NCBI GenBank assembly: GCA_003667245.1 | Contig: RCNN01000013.1 | Coordinates: 41,873-105,872 of the forward strand | Direction of reading: 5' to 3' | Length of the DNA stretch: 64,000 nt | Origin: Heterostelium multicystogenum | Lineage: Eukaryota; Evosea; Eumycetozoa; Acytosteliales; Acytosteliaceae | In this document: positions 49,110 through 61,309 of the stretch, piece after piece | How positions within the stretch are numbered: position 1 is the stretch's first letter | How the letters are laid out: each line of letters opens with the position of its first letter | Translations under genes and position numbers: made by a program | The notes under the pieces: generated by a model | What the model saw: the letters and a program-made list of their open reading frames with translations, nothing else | Told to the model about the DNA's origin: nothing | Database searches by the model: none

Positions 49110-49460
49110 TTAGAACTCCAGCCCAGCTTCACGAGCAGCATCAGCCAGCGCTTTCACGCGGCCGTGGTACTTGAAGCCAGAGCGGTCGAAAGCCACTTGC
49201 GAGACGCCGGCGGCCTTAGCACGCGTAGCGACCAGCTGGCCAACCTTAGTGGCCGCGTCGATGTTGCCAGTGGCACCATCACGCAGTTCTTTATCCAAAG
49301 TCGAGGCGCTTGCCAGGACTTTGTTGCCGTCGGCCGAGATGACCTGGGCGTAGATGTGCTGCGACGAGCGGAACACGCAGAGACGCACGACTTCGAGTTC
49401 GTGCATTTTCAGGCGTGCTTTGCGAGCGCGACGCAGTCGAGTAACTTTTTTGTCGGTCAT
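49110..49460 (-). CDS. rplR: 50S ribosomal protein L18
   Basis: Intact 116 residues: [41 protein letters not shown] (basic arm and 5S rRNA-binding face), then [46 protein letters not shown]. With L5 and L25 it holds 5S rRNA in the central protuberance. Confidence 0.98.
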   Translation of the reverse strand: MTDKKVTRLRRARKARLKMHELEVVRLCVFRSSQHIYAQVISADGNKVLASASTLDKELRDGATGNIDAATKVGQLVATRAKAAGVSQVAFDRSGFKYHGRVKALADAAREAGLEF

Positions 49461-49470
49461 TTGCTATGCC

Positions 49471-50004
49471 CTACTTCTTCTTGGCTTCTTTACGACGGAC
49501 GACTTCGTCCGCGTAGCGCACACCTTTGCCTTTGTACGGCTCTGGTGGACGGAAGTCGCGGATCTCAGCGGCCACCTGACCTACCAGCTGCTTATCAATA
49601 CCCTTGATCAGGATATCGGTTTGGCTAGGGGTCTCAGCGGTGATGCCTTCCGGCAGTTCGTAATCCACTGGGTGCGAGAAGCCAAGGGCCAGGTTCAGAA
49701 CCGTGCCTTTTGCTTGCGCTTTGTAACCAACACCGACCAGCTGGAGCTTGCGCTCGAAGCCTTGGCTTACGCCTTGGACCATGTTGTTTACCAACGCACG
49801 AGTGGTACCGGCCATTGCGCGAGTTTGTTGATCGCCATTGCGAGCAGCGAAACGCAGCTCACCAGCTTCTTCAACGATCTCAACGGACGAATGGATGTTC
49901 AGTTCCAGAGTGCCCTTGGCACCCTTCACCGAAAGCTGTTGGCCTGCGAATTTTACTTCGACACCGGCTGGCAGCTTAACGGGGTTCTTAGCGACGCGTG
50001 ACAT
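49471..50004 (-). CDS. rplF: 50S ribosomal protein L6
   Basis: Intact 177 residues: [37 protein letters not shown], two related alpha/beta domains, and the conserved [49 protein letters not shown] near the C terminus. L6 sits by the factor-binding site. The gene lies 12 bases after rpsH. Confidence 0.98.
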   Translation of the reverse strand: MSRVAKNPVKLPAGVEVKFAGQQLSVKGAKGTLELNIHSSVEIVEEAGELRFAARNGDQQTRAMAGTTRALVNNMVQGVSQGFERKLQLVGVGYKAQAKGTVLNLALGFSHPVDYELPEGITAETPSQTDILIKGIDKQLVGQVAAEIRDFRPPEPYKGKGVRYADEVVRRKEAKKK

Positions 50005-50016
50005 GCTTATCCCCCC

Positions 50017-50409
50017 TTAGAACACAGTGCAAAGAACTTCGCCGCCGACACCGGCAGCGCGCGCAGCACGATCCGTCATCACACCTTTGTTGGTGGAGAC
50101 GATAGACACACCGAGACCGCCACGAACTTTTGGCAGATCATCAACGGACTTGTACTGACGCAGGCCTGGACGGCTAACGCGCTTCACTTCTTCGATGACC
50201 GGACGGCCTTCGAAGTACTTCAGCTCGATGGACAGCAGTGGTTTGATTTCGCTGCTGATCTGATAACCCGCAATGTAGCCTTCGTCTTTCAGGACTTTGG
50301 CAACAGCAACCTTCAACGTGGAAGATGGCATGCTTACGACGGACTTTTCAGCCATCTGGGCATTACGGATACGAGTTAGCATGTCCGCTAACGGGTCCTG
50401 CATACTCAT
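50017..50409 (-). CDS. rpsH: 30S ribosomal protein S8
   Basis: Intact 130 residues: [113 protein letters not shown]8 binds helix 21 of 16S rRNA and in E. coli represses the spc operon. A 208-base gap with a strong hairpin separates it from rpsN. Confidence 0.98.
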   Translation of the reverse strand: MSMQDPLADMLTRIRNAQMAEKSVVSMPSSTLKVAVAKVLKDEGYIAGYQISSEIKPLLSIELKYFEGRPVIEEVKRVSRPGLRQYKSVDDLPKVRGGLGVSIVSTNKGVMTDRAARAAGVGGEVLCTVF

Positions 50410-50530
50410 GGCTAGACGCTCCTAATACAAAAAAATTAGCCTTGCGGCCATTACGTGTCGCCGAGAATCTCCGAGCACAAAACACACGGGCTCAGGCGAG
50501 CCGCGTATTTTAGACACACTCCGGAAATGA

Positions 50531-50554
50531 AACAAGCCCCAAAAGGGGCTTGTT
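50531..50554. promoter_or_regulatory. Perfect hairpin in the rpsN-rpsH gap
   Basis: AACAAGCCCC (50531-50540), loop AAAA, GGGGCTTGTT (50545-50554) forms a ten-pair stem. On the minus (coding) strand it is followed by TTTCATTT, which is a weak T tract, so it could attenuate transcription or mark a processing or control site inside the spc operon. Confidence 0.6.
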
Positions 50555-50617
50555 CCAGATTCTAGGCCACCGGTGGTCAGTATCTTGCGATCCTGGCCAC
50601 CGAGACTTCGAACGTAC

Positions 50618-50923
50618 TTACCAGCTGGCTTTAACCAGACCTGGTACGTCACCACGCATTGCCGCTTCACGCAGTTTGTTACGGCCGAGGCCGAACTTGC
50701 GGTAAACGCCGTGTGGACGACCGGTCAGGCGGCAGCGGTTACGCATGCGCGAAGCGCTTGCGTCACGTGGCTGCTTCTGCAGAGCAACTGTAGCTTCCCA
50801 ACGCGCTTCTGGACTTGCGTTCAGATCAACGATGATTGCTTTCAGTGCTGCACGCTTCTTGGCGTACTTGGCAACCGTGAGCTGACGCTTCAGCTCGCGG
50901 TTTTTCATGCTCATCTTGGCCAT
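50618..50923 (-). CDS. rpsN: 30S ribosomal protein S14 (zinc-free type)
   Basis: Intact 101 residues: [33 protein letters not shown] and [40 protein letters not shown]. It has one Cys and no CxxC pairs, so this is the long, zinc-free (C-) form rather than the short zinc form. The ATG at 50923 follows a good ribosome site. Confidence 0.98.
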   Translation of the reverse strand: MAKMSMKNRELKRQLTVAKYAKKRAALKAIIVDLNASPEARWEATVALQKQPRDASASRMRNRCRLTGRPHGVYRKFGLGRNKLREAAMRGDVPGLVKASW

Positions 50924-50936
50924 GGTCCTACTCCAA

Positions 50937-51476
50937 TCAGTTGCGGAACGGGAATTTGAACGCACGCAGCAGAGCGCGGCCTTCATCATCGTTCTTGGCA
51001 GTGGTGGTCAGGGTGATGTCCAGACCGCGGAGAGCATCGATCTTGTCGTAGTCGATTTCCGGGAAGATGATCTGCTCTTTAACGCCCATGCTGTAGTTAC
51101 CACGACCATCGAAGGACTTGGCATTCAGGCCGCGGAAGTCGCGGACCCGAGGCAGGGAGATCGACAGCAGACGATCCAGGAATTCGTACATACGCTCACG
51201 GCGCAGAGTCACTTTGACGCCGATCGGCCATCCTTCACGGACTTTAAAGCCAGCGATGGATTTACGAGCGTAGGTCACAACGACTTTTTGGCCGGTGATC
51301 TTTTCCAGGTCAGCAACAGCGTGCTCGATGACTTTTTTGTCGCCGATCGCTTCGCCCAGACCCATGTTCAGGGTGATTTTGGTAACGCGCGGAACTTCCA
51401 TCACGTTCGAAAGCTTAAGTTCTTCCTTAAGTTTCGGTGCGATTTCCTTCCGGTAAATCTCTTTTAGTCGTGCCAT
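50937..51476 (-). CDS. rplE: 50S ribosomal protein L5
   Basis: Intact 179 residues: [93 protein letters not shown] and [43 protein letters not shown]5 binds 5S rRNA and contacts the P-site tRNA. In E. coli the S8 operator is at this gene's start. Confidence 0.98.
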   Translation of the reverse strand: MARLKEIYRKEIAPKLKEELKLSNVMEVPRVTKITLNMGLGEAIGDKKVIEHAVADLEKITGQKVVVTYARKSIAGFKVREGWPIGVKVTLRRERMYEFLDRLLSISLPRVRDFRGLNAKSFDGRGNYSMGVKEQIIFPEIDYDKIDALRGLDITLTTTAKNDDEGRALLRAFKFPFRN

Positions 51477-51496
51477 GGTCTTCTACCTAGCAGTGT

Positions 51497-51811
51497 TCAA
51501 GCATCAACCGCTTTTTGGGTCGACTTGAAGACACGAATTTTCTTACCGTCTTCTACTTTGAAACCAACGCGGTCAGCCTTGTTGGTTTCGCCGTTGAAGA
51601 TGGCGACGTTAGAAGCGTGCAGTGGCGCTTCTTTCTCGACGATACCGCCTTGTACGCCCGACATCGGGTTAGGCTTGGTATGACGCTTGACCAGGTTCAG
51701 ACCACCAACGACCAGACGGTCATCAGCAAGAACCTTCAGCACCTTACCGCGCTTACCTTTGTCTTTGCCGGCGATCACGATGATCTCGTCGTCACGACGA
51801 ATCTTTTGCAT
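51497..51811 (-). CDS. rplX: 50S ribosomal protein L24
   Basis: Intact 104 residues with the KOW motif near the N terminus: [26 protein letters not shown], then [39 protein letters not shown]24 starts 50S assembly. It lies between rplN and rplE. Confidence 0.98.
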   Translation of the reverse strand: MQKIRRDDEIIVIAGKDKGKRGKVLKVLADDRLVVGGLNLVKRHTKPNPMSGVQGGIVEKEAPLHASNVAIFNGETNKADRVGFKVEDGKKIRVFKSTQKAVDA

Positions 51812-51822
51812 GTCGGATCTCC

Positions 51823-52191
51823 TTACAGCACTTCTGGGGCGAGCGAGACGATCTTCATGAACTTCTCAGTACGAAGTTCACGGGTCACTGGCCCAAAGAT
51901 ACGGGTGCCGATCGGCTCTTGCTTGTTGTTCAGAAGAACAGCAGCGTTGCCATCAAAGCGGATAATGGAGCCATCTGCACGGCGTACGCCGTGACGAGTG
52001 CGGACTACAACAGCAGTCATCACTTGGCCTTTTTTCACTTTACCGCGAGGAATTGCTTCCTTCACGGTAACTTTGATGATGTCACCGATACCAGCGTAAC
52101 GACGATGGGAGCCACCCAGCACCTTGATGCACATAACGCGGCGTGCGCCGCTGTTATCGGCCACATCGAGCATGGATTGAGTCTGAATCAT
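51823..52191 (-). CDS. rplN: 50S ribosomal protein L14
   Basis: Intact 122 residues: [57 protein letters not shown] and [29 protein letters not shown]14 sits at the subunit interface and binds the silencing factor RsfS. First gene of the L14-L24-L5 stretch of the spc operon, 23 bases after rpsQ. Confidence 0.98.
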   Translation of the reverse strand: MIQTQSMLDVADNSGARRVMCIKVLGGSHRRYAGIGDIIKVTVKEAIPRGKVKKGQVMTAVVVRTRHGVRRADGSIIRFDGNAAVLLNNKQEPIGTRIFGPVTRELRTEKFMKIVSLAPEVL

Positions 52192-52214
52192 ATAATTTCT
52201 CCGACCCCTAGTCC

Positions 52215-52481
52215 TTAGACTTCCACAGCGCGTTCGAGAACATCAACCAGGGCCCAAGACTTGGTCTTGGCCAACGGACGAGTTTCACGAATAGTGACTT
52301 TGTCGCCGATGTGGCACTGGTTGGTTTCGTCGTGCGCGTGCAGCTTAGTCGAACGCTTAACGTATTTACCGTAGATCGGGTGCTTAACGCGACGCTCGAT
52401 CAAAACGGTGATGGTTTTGTCCATCTTGTCGCTGACAACACGGCCAGTCAGCGTACGGACAGTCTTTTCGGCTTCAGCCAT
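52215..52481 (-). CDS. rpsQ: 30S ribosomal protein S17
   Basis: Intact 88 residues from the ATG at 52481: [51 protein letters not shown] (OB fold) and [32 protein letters not shown]17 binds 16S helix 11. It lies between rpmC and rplN. Confidence 0.98.
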   Translation of the reverse strand: MAEAEKTVRTLTGRVVSDKMDKTITVLIERRVKHPIYGKYVKRSTKLHAHDETNQCHIGDKVTIRETRPLAKTKSWALVDVLERAVEV

Positions 52482-52483
52482 GA

Positions 52484-52675
52484 TCACTTACCTGCCTGCT
52501 GGTTGAGCACAGTCTTCACGCGAGCAATGTCACGCTTAACTTGCGAGAGCAGATGAGACTGCCCCAACTGGCCAGTTGCTTTCTGCATACGCAGATTGAA
52601 CTGGTCGCGCAGCAGGCCGAGCAGTTGCTCGTTCAGCTGCTGTGCGGATTTTTCACGAAGTTCATTCGCTTTCAT
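52484..52675 (-). CDS. rpmC: 50S ribosomal protein L29
   Basis: Intact 63 residues: [63 protein letters not shown], two long helices. L29 borders the exit tunnel and helps dock SRP and trigger factor. The ATG at 52675 overlaps the rplP stop (TGATG). Confidence 0.98.
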
Positions 52676-53088
52676 CACATCACCGTCCGTTTAACAAAGG
52701 AGGTGGCGAGCGGCAGCTTTGCAGCAGCCAGGGCGAAAGCCTCACGCGCCAGCTCTTCAGTAACACCCTCGATTTCATACAGGACTTTGCCTGGCTGAAT
52801 CTGGGCAACCCAATATTCCACGTTACCCTTACCTTTACCCATCCGAACTTCGAGGGGCTTTTTGGAGATAGGCTTGTCCGGGAATACACGGATCCAGATC
52901 TTGCCGCCACGTTTAACGTGACGGGTCAGTGCACGACGCGCTGACTCGATCTGACGAGCGGTGAGACGACCACGAGCTACAGACTTCAGCGCATATTCGC
53001 CGAAGCTGACTTTGCTACCGCGCTGAGCCAGACCACGGTTGTGGCCTGTCATCTGCTTGCGGAACTTCGTACGCTTTGGTTGCAACAT
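52675..53088 (-). CDS. rplP: 50S ribosomal protein L16
   Basis: Intact 137 residues: [94 protein letters not shown]. The Arg of the hydroxylation motif ([12 protein letters not shown]) is present. L16 positions the A-site tRNA. It overlaps rpmC by one base. Confidence 0.98.
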
Positions 53089-53100
53089 TTGGCGTACCCC

Positions 53101-53787
53101 TTACTTAGCAGCTTTTTTACGAGGCGCTGGTGCTTGTGGTTTCAGTTCTTCTTGGCGACCACCAATTACTTCGCCTTTGAAGATCCAAACCTTTACACCG
53201 ATCACACCGTAGGTGGTGTGAGCTTCGTAGTTGGCATAGTCGATGTCGGCACGCAGGGTGTGCAGTGGCACACGACCTTCGCGATACCATTCAGTACGTG
53301 CGATTTCAGCACCGCCGAGACGACCGCTCACTTGGATTTTGATGCCTTTGGCACCAATGCGCATGGCGTTCTGTACTGCGCGCTTCATAGCGCGACGGAA
53401 CATTACGCGACGCTCCAGCTGCTGAGCTACGCTCTGCGCAACCAGCATACCGTCGAGCTCCGGCTTGCGGATCTCTTCGATATTGATGTGCACAGGCACA
53501 CCCATTTGCTTGGTCAGGTCCTGACGCAGTTTCTCAACATCTTCACCTTTCTTCCCGATAACGATACCTGGACGAGCGGTGTGGATGGTGATACGTGCAG
53601 TTTGAGCAGGACGATGGATATCGATACGGCTCACGGACGCGCTTTTTAGTTTGTCTTGGAGATACTCACGCACCTTCAGATCAGCGAACAAGTAGTCCGC
53701 ATAAGTCCGACCGTCTGCGTACCAGACGGAGGTGTGCTCCTTGACGATTCCCAGGCGAATGCCAATGGGATGTACTTTCTGACCCAT
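53101..53787 (-). CDS. rpsC: 30S ribosomal protein S3
   Basis: Intact 228 residues from the ATG at 53787: [43 protein letters not shown], a KH domain ([21 protein letters not shown]) and the C-terminal domain ([41 protein letters not shown]). S3 forms the mRNA entry helicase with S4 and S5. The raw open frame extends upstream into the rplV region without S3 homology. Confidence 0.98.
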
Positions 53788-53800
53788 CTCTTCGACTCCG

Positions 53801-54134
53801 TTACTTGTCAGCAACCTTGACAGTGATATGGCAAGACCGCTTGACGATGCGATCAGCTCGGCCTTTGGCACGAGGCATGATGCGCTTCAGCGAACGCCCT
53901 TCGTTGACGAAAACGGTGCTGACCTTCAGGTCATCAACGTCTGCGCCTTCGTTGTGCTCGGCGTTGGCTACGGCCGACTCCAGCACTTTCTTGATGATCT
54001 CGGCGGCTTTCTTACTGCTGAAAGCCAACAGGTTGAGCGCTTCGCCCACCTTCTTCCCGCGGATTCTGGTCGGCGACCAAGCGGGCTTTCTGGGCGGAGA
54101 TTCGAGCGCCCGACAACTTAGCGGCTACTTCCAT
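53801..54134 (-). CDS. rplV: 50S ribosomal protein L22, one frameshift
   Basis: The start ATG at 54134 gives [23 protein letters not shown], and, after one extra A near 54064 is removed, [48 protein letters not shown] continues to [17 protein letters not shown]22 lines the exit tunnel and contributes to macrolide and stalling-peptide sensing. As written the first in-frame Met would cost about 28 residues, so the break is almost certainly an error. Confidence 0.97.
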
Positions 54135-54147
54135 CGTTCCTTACCCC

Positions 54148-54423
54148 TTAACGCTTGGCTTTCTTGTCTGCCACGTGCCCACGATATGTGCGGGTACCGG
54201 CAAACTCGCCTAGTTTGTGGCCGACCATGTCTTCGTTCACGAGAACTGGAACATGTTGACGACCGTTATGCACTGCAATGGTCAGACCGACCATTTGTGG
54301 CAGGATCATCGAACGACGCGACCAGGTTTTCACCGGTTTGCGATCGTTCTTTTCCGCCGCCACTTCGATCTTCTTCAGTAGGTGAAGATCAATAAAAGGA
54401 CCTTTTTTCAGAGAACGTGGCAC
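54148..54423 (-). CDS. rpsS: 30S ribosomal protein S19
   Basis: Intact 91 residues: [91 protein letters not shown]. The [10 protein letters not shown] signature is exact. S19 packs with S13 on the 30S head. Confidence 0.98.
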   Translation of the reverse strand: MPRSLKKGPFIDLHLLKKIEVAAEKNDRKPVKTWSRRSMILPQMVGLTIAVHNGRQHVPVLVNEDMVGHKLGEFAGTRTYRGHVADKKAKR

Positions 54424-54439
54424 TGTCGTATCCCTCTAT

Positions 54440-55264
54440 TTACTTGCGACGACGGACGATCATTTTGTCGGTACGCTTATTACCACGAGTCTTCGCGCCC
54501 TTAGTCGGGAAGCCCCATGGCGATACCGGATGACGACCACCAGAGGTACGACCTTCACCACCACCGTGTGGGTGGTCAACCGGGTTCATGGCAACACCAC
54601 GAACGGTTGGGCGAACGCCACGCCAGCGTTTGGCACCAGCTTTACCCAGCGAACGCAGGCTGTGCTCGGAGTTCGAGACTTCGCCCAGGGTCGCACGGCA
54701 TTCAGCCAATACTTTACGCATTTCACCAGAGCGCAGACGCAGGGTCACGTAGACACCTTCACGAGCGATCAGCTGAGCCGAAGCACCAGCGGAACGAGCG
54801 ATTTGCGCGCCTTTACCCGGCTTCAATTCGATGCCGTGTACGGTGCTACCAACTGGAATGTTGCGCAGTTGCAGAGCGTTGCCCGGCTTGATCGGTGCCA
54901 AAGCACCTGCGATCAGCTGGTCACCAGCACTCACGCCTTTAGGGGCGATGATGTAGCGACGCTCGCCATCTGCGTACAGCAGCAGAGCGATGTGAGCAGT
55001 ACGGTTTGGATCGTATTCGATACGCTCGACAGTGGCAGCGATGCCATCTTTGTCGTTGCGACGGAAGTCGACCAGACGATAATGCTGCTTATGGCCACCA
55101 CCGATGTGACGAGTGGTAATACGACCATTGTTGTTACGACCACCAGTCTTCGATTTCTTCTCGAGCAGCGGTGCGTGAGGAGCGCCTTTATGCAGCTCCT
55201 GGTTGACCACCTTGACCACAAAACGGCGGCCAGGGGAAGTCGGTTTGCATTTAACGATTGCCAT
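54440..55264 (-). CDS. rplB: 50S ribosomal protein L2
   Basis: Intact 274 residues: [68 protein letters not shown] and the C-terminal [43 protein letters not shown], with the conserved peptidyl-transferase-near His in [10 protein letters not shown]. Part of the S10 operon. Confidence 0.98.
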   Translation of the reverse strand: MAIVKCKPTSPGRRFVVKVVNQELHKGAPHAPLLEKKSKTGGRNNNGRITTRHIGGGHKQHYRLVDFRRNDKDGIAATVERIEYDPNRTAHIALLLYADGERRYIIAPKGVSAGDQLIAGALAPIKPGNALQLRNIPVGSTVHGIELKPGKGAQIARSAGASAQLIAREGVYVTLRLRSGEMRKVLAECRATLGEVSNSEHSLRSLGKAGAKRWRGVRPTVRGVAMNPVDHPHGGGEGRTSGGRHPVSPWGFPTKGAKTRGNKRTDKMIVRRRK

Positions 55265-55278
55265 GATGCACCCCTTCC

Positions 55279-55578
55279 TTACTCAGCACTGCTGCTGAAA
55301 TCGAGATCTTGGCCTGGCTGAAGGGAGATAACTGCCTTCTTCCAGTCATTACGCTTGCCCAGACCGCGAGCAGTGCGCTTGCTCTTACCCAGAACATTCA
55401 GGGTAGTAACACGCTCTACTTTCACGCTGAACAGGCTTTCGACGGCCTTCTTGATTTCCAGCTTGGTTGCGTCAGTTGCAACCTTGAAAACGAACTGGCC
55501 TTTCTTGTCAGCCAGAACCGTAGCCTTTTCGGAAACGTGCGGGCCAAGCAGAACTTTAAATACGCGTTCCTGGTTCAT
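55279..55578 (-). CDS. rplW: 50S ribosomal protein L23
   Basis: Intact 99 residues: [95 protein letters not shown]23 is the docking site for trigger factor and SRP at the tunnel exit. It overlaps rplD by ATGA. Confidence 0.98.
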
Positions 55579-56177
55579 CCCAGCAGCTCCTCGAATTTCT
55601 TCACGGCCGACACGGTGATCAACACCTTGTCGTATGCGATCAGACTAACTGGATCGGAACCTTGCACGTCACGTACATCAACGTGTGGCAGGTTGCGAGC
55701 AGCCAGGTACAGGTTCTGATCAACAGCTTCAGACACGATCAGGACGTCAGTCAGGCCCATGCCGTTCAGCTTGTTCAGCAGATCTTTGGTTTTCGGCGCT
55801 TCAACAGCGAAGTCCTGAACCACGACCAGACGATCAGTACGCACGAGTTCAGCAAGGATGGAGCGCAGTGCTGCGCGATACATCTTCTTGTTGAGCTTCT
55901 GGGTGTGATCCTGTGGACGTGCTGCGAAAGTGGTACCGCCGCCACGCCAGATTGGGCTACGGATAGTACCGGCACGAGCGCGGCCAGTACCTTTCTGACG
56001 CCAAGGGCGCTTACCGCCACCACGAACGTCGGAACGGGTCTTTTGCTGCTTGCTACCTTGACGGCCGCCGGCCATGTAGGCCACGACTGCTTGGTGAACC
56101 AGCGTCTCGTTGAATTCGCCGCCAAATGTCAGTTCGGAAACTTCGATCGCTTGAGCGTCATTTACGTTTAATTGCAT
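55575..56177 (-). CDS. rplD: 50S ribosomal protein L4
   Basis: Intact 200 residues: [81 protein letters not shown] (the tunnel loop) and [37 protein letters not shown]. In E. coli L4 represses the S10 operon. It lies 12 bases after rplC and overlaps rplW. Confidence 0.98.
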
Positions 56178-56189
56178 GTCAGCTTCCCC

Positions 56190-56825
56190 TTAACCGCGAG
56201 CCTTGGCCGCTGGACGTACAACCAGGTTGCCGCCAGTAGCGCCAGGAACAGCACCCTTGACCAACAACAGATTGCGTTCAGCGTCGACGCGCACTACTTC
56301 GAGGGACTGCACGGTCACGCGCTCAGCGCCCATATGACCGGACATTTTTTTGCCCTTGAATACACGACCAGGAGTCTGGCACTGGCCAATAGAGCCCGGG
56401 ACGCGGTGGGAAACGGAGTTACCGTGAGTGTTGTCTTGGCCACGGAAATTCCAACGCTTGATCGTACCCTGGAAGCCTTTACCCTTGGACTGACCGGTTA
56501 CATCAACCAGTTGACCAGCGGCGAAGATTTCAGCGTTGATCAGATCGCCAGCCTGGTAGTCGCCGTCTTCAAGACGAAACTCCATGACAGTACGACCAGC
56601 TGCAACGTTTGCTTTAGCGAAGTGACCTGCTTGAGCAGCAGTCACACGCGAAGCACGACGCTCGCCGACAGTGACTTGCACTGCACGATAGCCATCGGTT
56701 TCTTCAGTTTTAAACTGGGTGACGCGATTCGGTTCGATCTCAATGACCGTGACCGGAATGGAGACACCTTCTTCGGTGAAAATACGGGTCATACCGCATT
56801 TACGACCGACTACACCAATAGTCAT
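56190..56825 (-). CDS. rplC: 50S ribosomal protein L3
   Basis: Intact 211 residues from the ATG at 56825: [117 protein letters not shown]3 reaches the peptidyl-transferase centre and helps start 50S assembly. An 81-base gap separates it from rpsJ. Confidence 0.98.
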   Translation of the reverse strand: MTIGVVGRKCGMTRIFTEEGVSIPVTVIEIEPNRVTQFKTEETDGYRAVQVTVGERRASRVTAAQAGHFAKANVAAGRTVMEFRLEDGDYQAGDLINAEIFAAGQLVDVTGQSKGKGFQGTIKRWNFRGQDNTHGNSVSHRVPGSIGQCQTPGRVFKGKKMSGHMGAERVTVQSLEVVRVDAERNLLLVKGAVPGATGGNLVVRPAAKARG

Positions 56826-56906
56826 GTTGTAAACCTCATGAGTGTACGGGGCTTTCACCCGCTATGGCCGCCCATTTCAGAGCGTTACACGACTAAGACC
56901 CAAGTC

Positions 56907-57219
56907 TTAGCCGAGGCTGATCTGTACTTCCACACCGGCCGCCAGATCAAGCTTCATAAGTGCATCAACGGTTTTATCCGTTGGCAGGACGATGTCCAGC
57001 ACGCGCTTATGAGTACGGATCTCGTACTGGTCACGCGCGTCTTTGTTGACGTGCGGGGAGACCAGAACGGTGAACCGCTCTTTACGGGTAGGCAGTGGAA
57101 TTGGACCACGCACTTGAGCACCAGTACGTTTCGCGGTTTCCACGATTTCCTGGGTGGATTGGTCGATCAGTTTGTGGTCAAAAGCCTTCAACCTGATACG
57201 AATTTGCTGATTTTGCCAT
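56907..57219 (-). CDS. rpsJ: 30S ribosomal protein S10 (NusE), frameshifted near the start
   Basis: The end is the standard S10: [67 protein letters not shown] ... [12 protein letters not shown]. The ATG at 57219 gives [15 protein letters not shown] only if one extra G directly after it (ATGGCAAAAT) is removed; otherwise the first Met is inside the family sequence. S10 works in translation and, with NusB (also in this window), in antitermination. First gene of the S10 operon, downstream of tuf. Confidence 0.97.
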
Positions 57220-57316
57220 TGGATTTCAGACTCCGGCTGCTATTCCCAGCGAGCGCAACACGCCCGTTAAAAGGAGGCGCAATTCTATAGACGCCCCATA
57301 TGGGTGTCAACTCAAT

Positions 57317-57346
57317 AAAAAAGCCCCCGCTGAGCGGGGGCTTTTT
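57317..57346 (-). terminator. Terminator between tuf and rpsJ
   Basis: AAAAAAGCCCCCGC, loop TGA, GCGGGGGCTTTTT is a very stable stem that ends the str-operon transcript on the minus strand 14 bases after the tuf stop. The S10 operon must therefore have its own promoter in the 57220-57316 stretch or rely on read-through. Confidence 0.93.
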
Positions 57347-57360
57347 CAAGTCATCACTTA

Positions 57361-58554
57361 TTAAGCGATGATTTTGGCTACGACGCCAGCGCCGACGGTA
57401 CGACCGCCTTCACGGATAGCGAAACGCAGACCATCTTCCATTGCGATGGTTTTGATCAGGGTGACAACCATTTTGATGTTGTCGCCTGGCATTACCATTT
57501 CAACGCCTTCCGGCAGTTCGCAGTTACCGGTCACGTCAGTGGTCCGGAAGTAGAACTGTGGACGGTAGCCTTTGAAGAACGGAGTGTGACGACCGCCTTC
57601 TTCTTTGCTCAACACGTACACTTCAGCTTCGAAGGTAGTGTGCGGCTTAACCGAACCTGGCTTGACCAGAACCTGGCCACGCTCAACGTCGTCACGCTTG
57701 GTACCACGCAGCAGAACGCCGCAGTTCTCGCCTGCACGACCTTCGTCGAGCAGTTTACGGAACATTTCAACACCGGTGCAGGTGGTGACAGTAGTGTCAC
57801 GCAGACCAACGATTTCCAGTGGATCTTGAACCTTAACGATACCGCGCTCGATACGACCAGTCACAACAGTACCACGACCGGAGATCGAGAATACGTCTTC
57901 GATTGGCATCAGGAACGGCTTGTCGATAACACGAACTGGATCTGGGATGTAGCTGTCCAGAGTCTCAACCAGTTTACGAACGGCAGTGGTGCCCATTTCG
58001 TTGTCGTCAAGACCGTCCAGAGCCATACGAGCAGAACCGATGATGATCGGAGTGTCGTCGCCCGGGAAGTCGTAAGTGCTCAGCAGATCGCGCACTTCCA
58101 TCTCAACCAGTTCCAGCAGCTCTGCGTCGTCTACCAGGTCAGCCTTGTTCAGGAAAACCACGATGTACGGAACGCCTACCTGACGGGACAGCAGGATGTG
58201 CTCACGGGTTTGTGGCATCGGACCATCAGCGGCCGAGCAAACCAGGATCGCGCCGTCCATCTGGGCAGCACCGGTGATCATGTTCTTCACATAGTCAGCG
58301 TGACCTGGGCAGTCAACGTGAGCGTAGTGACGGATCAGCGAGTTGTATTCAACGTGCGCGGTGTTGATGGTGATACCACGAGCTTTTTCTTCTGGTGCGC
58401 TGTCGATCTTGTCGAAGTCAACACGAGCCGAACCGAAAACTTCGGAGCAGACGCGAGTCAGAGCAGCGGTCAGAGTGGTTTTACCGTGGTCAACGTGGCC
58501 GATAGTGCCAACGTTTACGTGCGGTAGGGAACGATCAAATTTTTCTTTAGCCAC
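57361..58554 (-). CDS. tuf: Elongation factor Tu
   Basis: Intact 397 residues: [26 protein letters not shown] (G1), [23 protein letters not shown] switch [40 protein letters not shown] (G3), [10 protein letters not shown] (G4) and GSARMALDG (G5 region), with domains II and III following. It carries aminoacyl-tRNA to the ribosome. Most pseudomonads have a second copy near rplJ/secE, outside this window. Confidence 0.98.
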   Translation of the reverse strand: MAKEKFDRSLPHVNVGTIGHVDHGKTTLTAALTRVCSEVFGSARVDFDKIDSAPEEKARGITINTAHVEYNSLIRHYAHVDCPGHADYVKNMITGAAQMDGAILVCSAADGPMPQTREHILLSRQVGVPYIVVFLNKADLVDDAELLELVEMEVRDLLSTYDFPGDDTPIIIGSARMALDGLDDNEMGTTAVRKLVETLDSYIPDPVRVIDKPFLMPIEDVFSISGRGTVVTGRIERGIVKVQDPLEIVGLRDTTVTTCTGVEMFRKLLDEGRAGENCGVLLRGTKRDDVERGQVLVKPGSVKPHTTFEAEVYVLSKEEGGRHTPFFKGYRPQFYFRTTDVTGNCELPEGVEMVMPGDNIKMVVTLIKTIAMEDGLRFAIREGGRTVGAGVVAKIIA

Positions 58555-58584
58555 GACAATTAACTCCTTGCCTAAAGGACTGAA

Positions 58585-60690
58585 TCAGCCTTGTTTTTTG
58601 GATACAGTTTCAGCGATGTGCGCCGGAGCTGTGTTGTATTTTTTGAATTCCATAGAGTAGCTTGCGCGACCCTGAGACATGGAACGAACGTCGGTCGCAT
58701 AACCGAACATCTCGCCCAACGGAACCTCGGCACGAATCACTTTGCCGGAAACCGTATCTTCCATACCCAAGATCATGCCGCGACGACGGTTAAGGTCGCC
58801 CATCACGTCACCCATGTAGTCTTCAGGCGTAACGACTTCTACTGCCATGATTGGCTCAAGCAACTCACCACCGCCCTTCTGGGCCAGTTGCTTGGTAGCC
58901 ATGGAAGCAGCCACCTTAAACGCCATCTCGTTGGAGTCGACGTCGTGGTAAGAACCGTCAAAAACGGTCGCCTTCAGGCCGATGAGCGGATAGCCGGCAA
59001 CAACACCATTCTTCATCTGCTCTTCGATACCCTTCTGGATAGCCGGGATGTATTCCTTAGGAACAACACCGCCCACTACTTCGTTCACGAATTGCAGACC
59101 TTCCTGACCTTCATCAGCAGGAGCAAAACGGATCCAGCAATGGCCGAACTGGCCACGACCGCCGGACTGACGAACGAATTTGCCTTCGATTTCGCAGTTC
59201 TTCGTGATGCGCTCACGATAGGAAACCTGAGGCTTACCGATGTTGGCTTCGACGTTGAACTCACGGCGCATCCGGTCAACCAGGATGTCCAGGTGAAGCT
59301 CGCCCATGCCGGAGATGATCGTTTGACCAGTCTCTTCATCAGTCTTGACGCGGAAAGATGGATCTTCCTGAGCAAGCTTGCCCAGAGCGATACCCATTTT
59401 TTCCTGGTCATCCTTGGTCTTAGGCTCAACGGCAACCGAAATAACCGGCTCCGGGAAGTCCATGCGAACCAGGATGATTGGCTTGGCAGCGTCGCACAAA
59501 GTCTCACCAGTGGTGACGTCCTTCATGCCGATCAGGGCCGCGATGTCACCAGCGCGTACTTCCTTGATCTCTTCACGGGCGTTTGCGTGCATTTGCACCA
59601 TACGACCCACACGCTCTTTCTTGCCTTTAACCGAGTTGATCACGCCGTCGCCGGAGGCCAACACGCCCGAGTAAACGCGGACGAAGGTCAAAGTACCCAC
59701 GAATGGGTCAGTAGCGATCTTGAACGCCAGAGCCGAGAACGGCTCGCTGTCATCGGCGTGACGCTCCATCTCTTCTTCCTCGTTATCAGGGTTGGTACCC
59801 TTGATAGCAGGAATGTCGGTTGGAGCAGGCAGGTAGTCGATAACGGCGTCGAGAACCAGGGGAACACCCTTGTTCTTGAAGGAAGAACCGCAAACAGCCA
59901 GAACGATCTCACCAGCGATAGTACGCTGACGCAGAGCGGCCTTGATTTCCACGTTGGTGAGTTCTTCACCTTCGAGGTACTTGTTCATCAGCTCTTCGCT
60001 GGCTTCGGCAGCAGCCTCAACCATGTTGTTACGCCACTCGTCAGCCAGCTCCTGCAGTTCTGCAGGGATAGGCTTACGAACAGGAACCATGCCTTTGTCA
60101 GCGTCATTCCAGTAAACAGCTTCCATGTTGATCAGATCGATCTGACCCTGGAAGTTGTCTTCGGAACCGATAGCCAACTGGATTGGCACCGGAGTGTGAC
60201 CCAAACGCTGTTTGATCTGACCGATCACGCGCAGGAAGTTGGCACCAGCACGGTCCATCTTGTTTACGTAAACAAGACGTGGAACGCCGTACTTGTTGGC
60301 CTGACGCCATACGGTTTCCGACTGAGGCTCAACACCCGAAGTACCGCAGAACACAACGACAGCGCCGTCGAGTACGCGCAGGGAACGCTCAACTTCAATG
60401 GTGAAGTCTACGTGGCCCGGGGTATCGATTACGTTGAAGCGGTGCTCGTCCTTGTACTGCTTCTCGGAACCTTTCCAGAAGGCGGTAATAGCAGCAGAAG
60501 TAATGGTAATACCACGCTCCTGCTCCTGAACCATCCAGTCTGTGGTCGCGGCGCCGTCATGCACCTCGCCCATTTTGTGACTTTTGCCGGTGTAAAACAG
60601 TACGCGCTCGGTGGTGGTGGTTTTACCAGCATCCACGTGAGCAACGATACCGATGTTACGGTAGCGGCTAATCGGAGTAGTACGAGCCAT
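58585..60690 (-). CDS. fusA: Elongation factor G
   Basis: Intact 701 residues: [27 protein letters not shown] (G1), [20 protein letters not shown] (switch I), [66 protein letters not shown] (G3 and G4), then domains II-V to [31 protein letters not shown]. It drives translocation. It lies between rpsG and tuf, 30 bases before the tuf start. Confidence 0.98.
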   Translation of the reverse strand: MARTTPISRYRNIGIVAHVDAGKTTTTERVLFYTGKSHKMGEVHDGAATTDWMVQEQERGITITSAAITAFWKGSEKQYKDEHRFNVIDTPGHVDFTIEVERSLRVLDGAVVVFCGTSGVEPQSETVWRQANKYGVPRLVYVNKMDRAGANFLRVIGQIKQRLGHTPVPIQLAIGSEDNFQGQIDLINMEAVYWNDADKGMVPVRKPIPAELQELADEWRNNMVEAAAEASEELMNKYLEGEELTNVEIKAALRQRTIAGEIVLAVCGSSFKNKGVPLVLDAVIDYLPAPTDIPAIKGTNPDNEEEEMERHADDSEPFSALAFKIATDPFVGTLTFVRVYSGVLASGDGVINSVKGKKERVGRMVQMHANAREEIKEVRAGDIAALIGMKDVTTGETLCDAAKPIILVRMDFPEPVISVAVEPKTKDDQEKMGIALGKLAQEDPSFRVKTDEETGQTIISGMGELHLDILVDRMRREFNVEANIGKPQVSYRERITKNCEIEGKFVRQSGGRGQFGHCWIRFAPADEGQEGLQFVNEVVGGVVPKEYIPAIQKGIEEQMKNGVVAGYPLIGLKATVFDGSYHDVDSNEMAFKVAASMATKQLAQKGGGELLEPIMAVEVVTPEDYMGDVMGDLNRRRGMILGMEDTVSGKVIRAEVPLGEMFGYATDVRSMSQGRASYSMEFKKYNTAPAHIAETVSKKQG

Positions 60691-60720
60691 AAAGCCCTCG
60701 CAAAATTAGTGAAGCTAGAA

Positions 60721-61212
<492 letters not shown>

Positions 61213-61309
61213 TCAGGTTCGCTCGGAATCGGTGCCCTTTCGGGACGCCTCCGACCTTACTCTTATCGACTCAGAAAATAAGATGATTCAGTTTTACAAA
61301 AAGCCGCTA

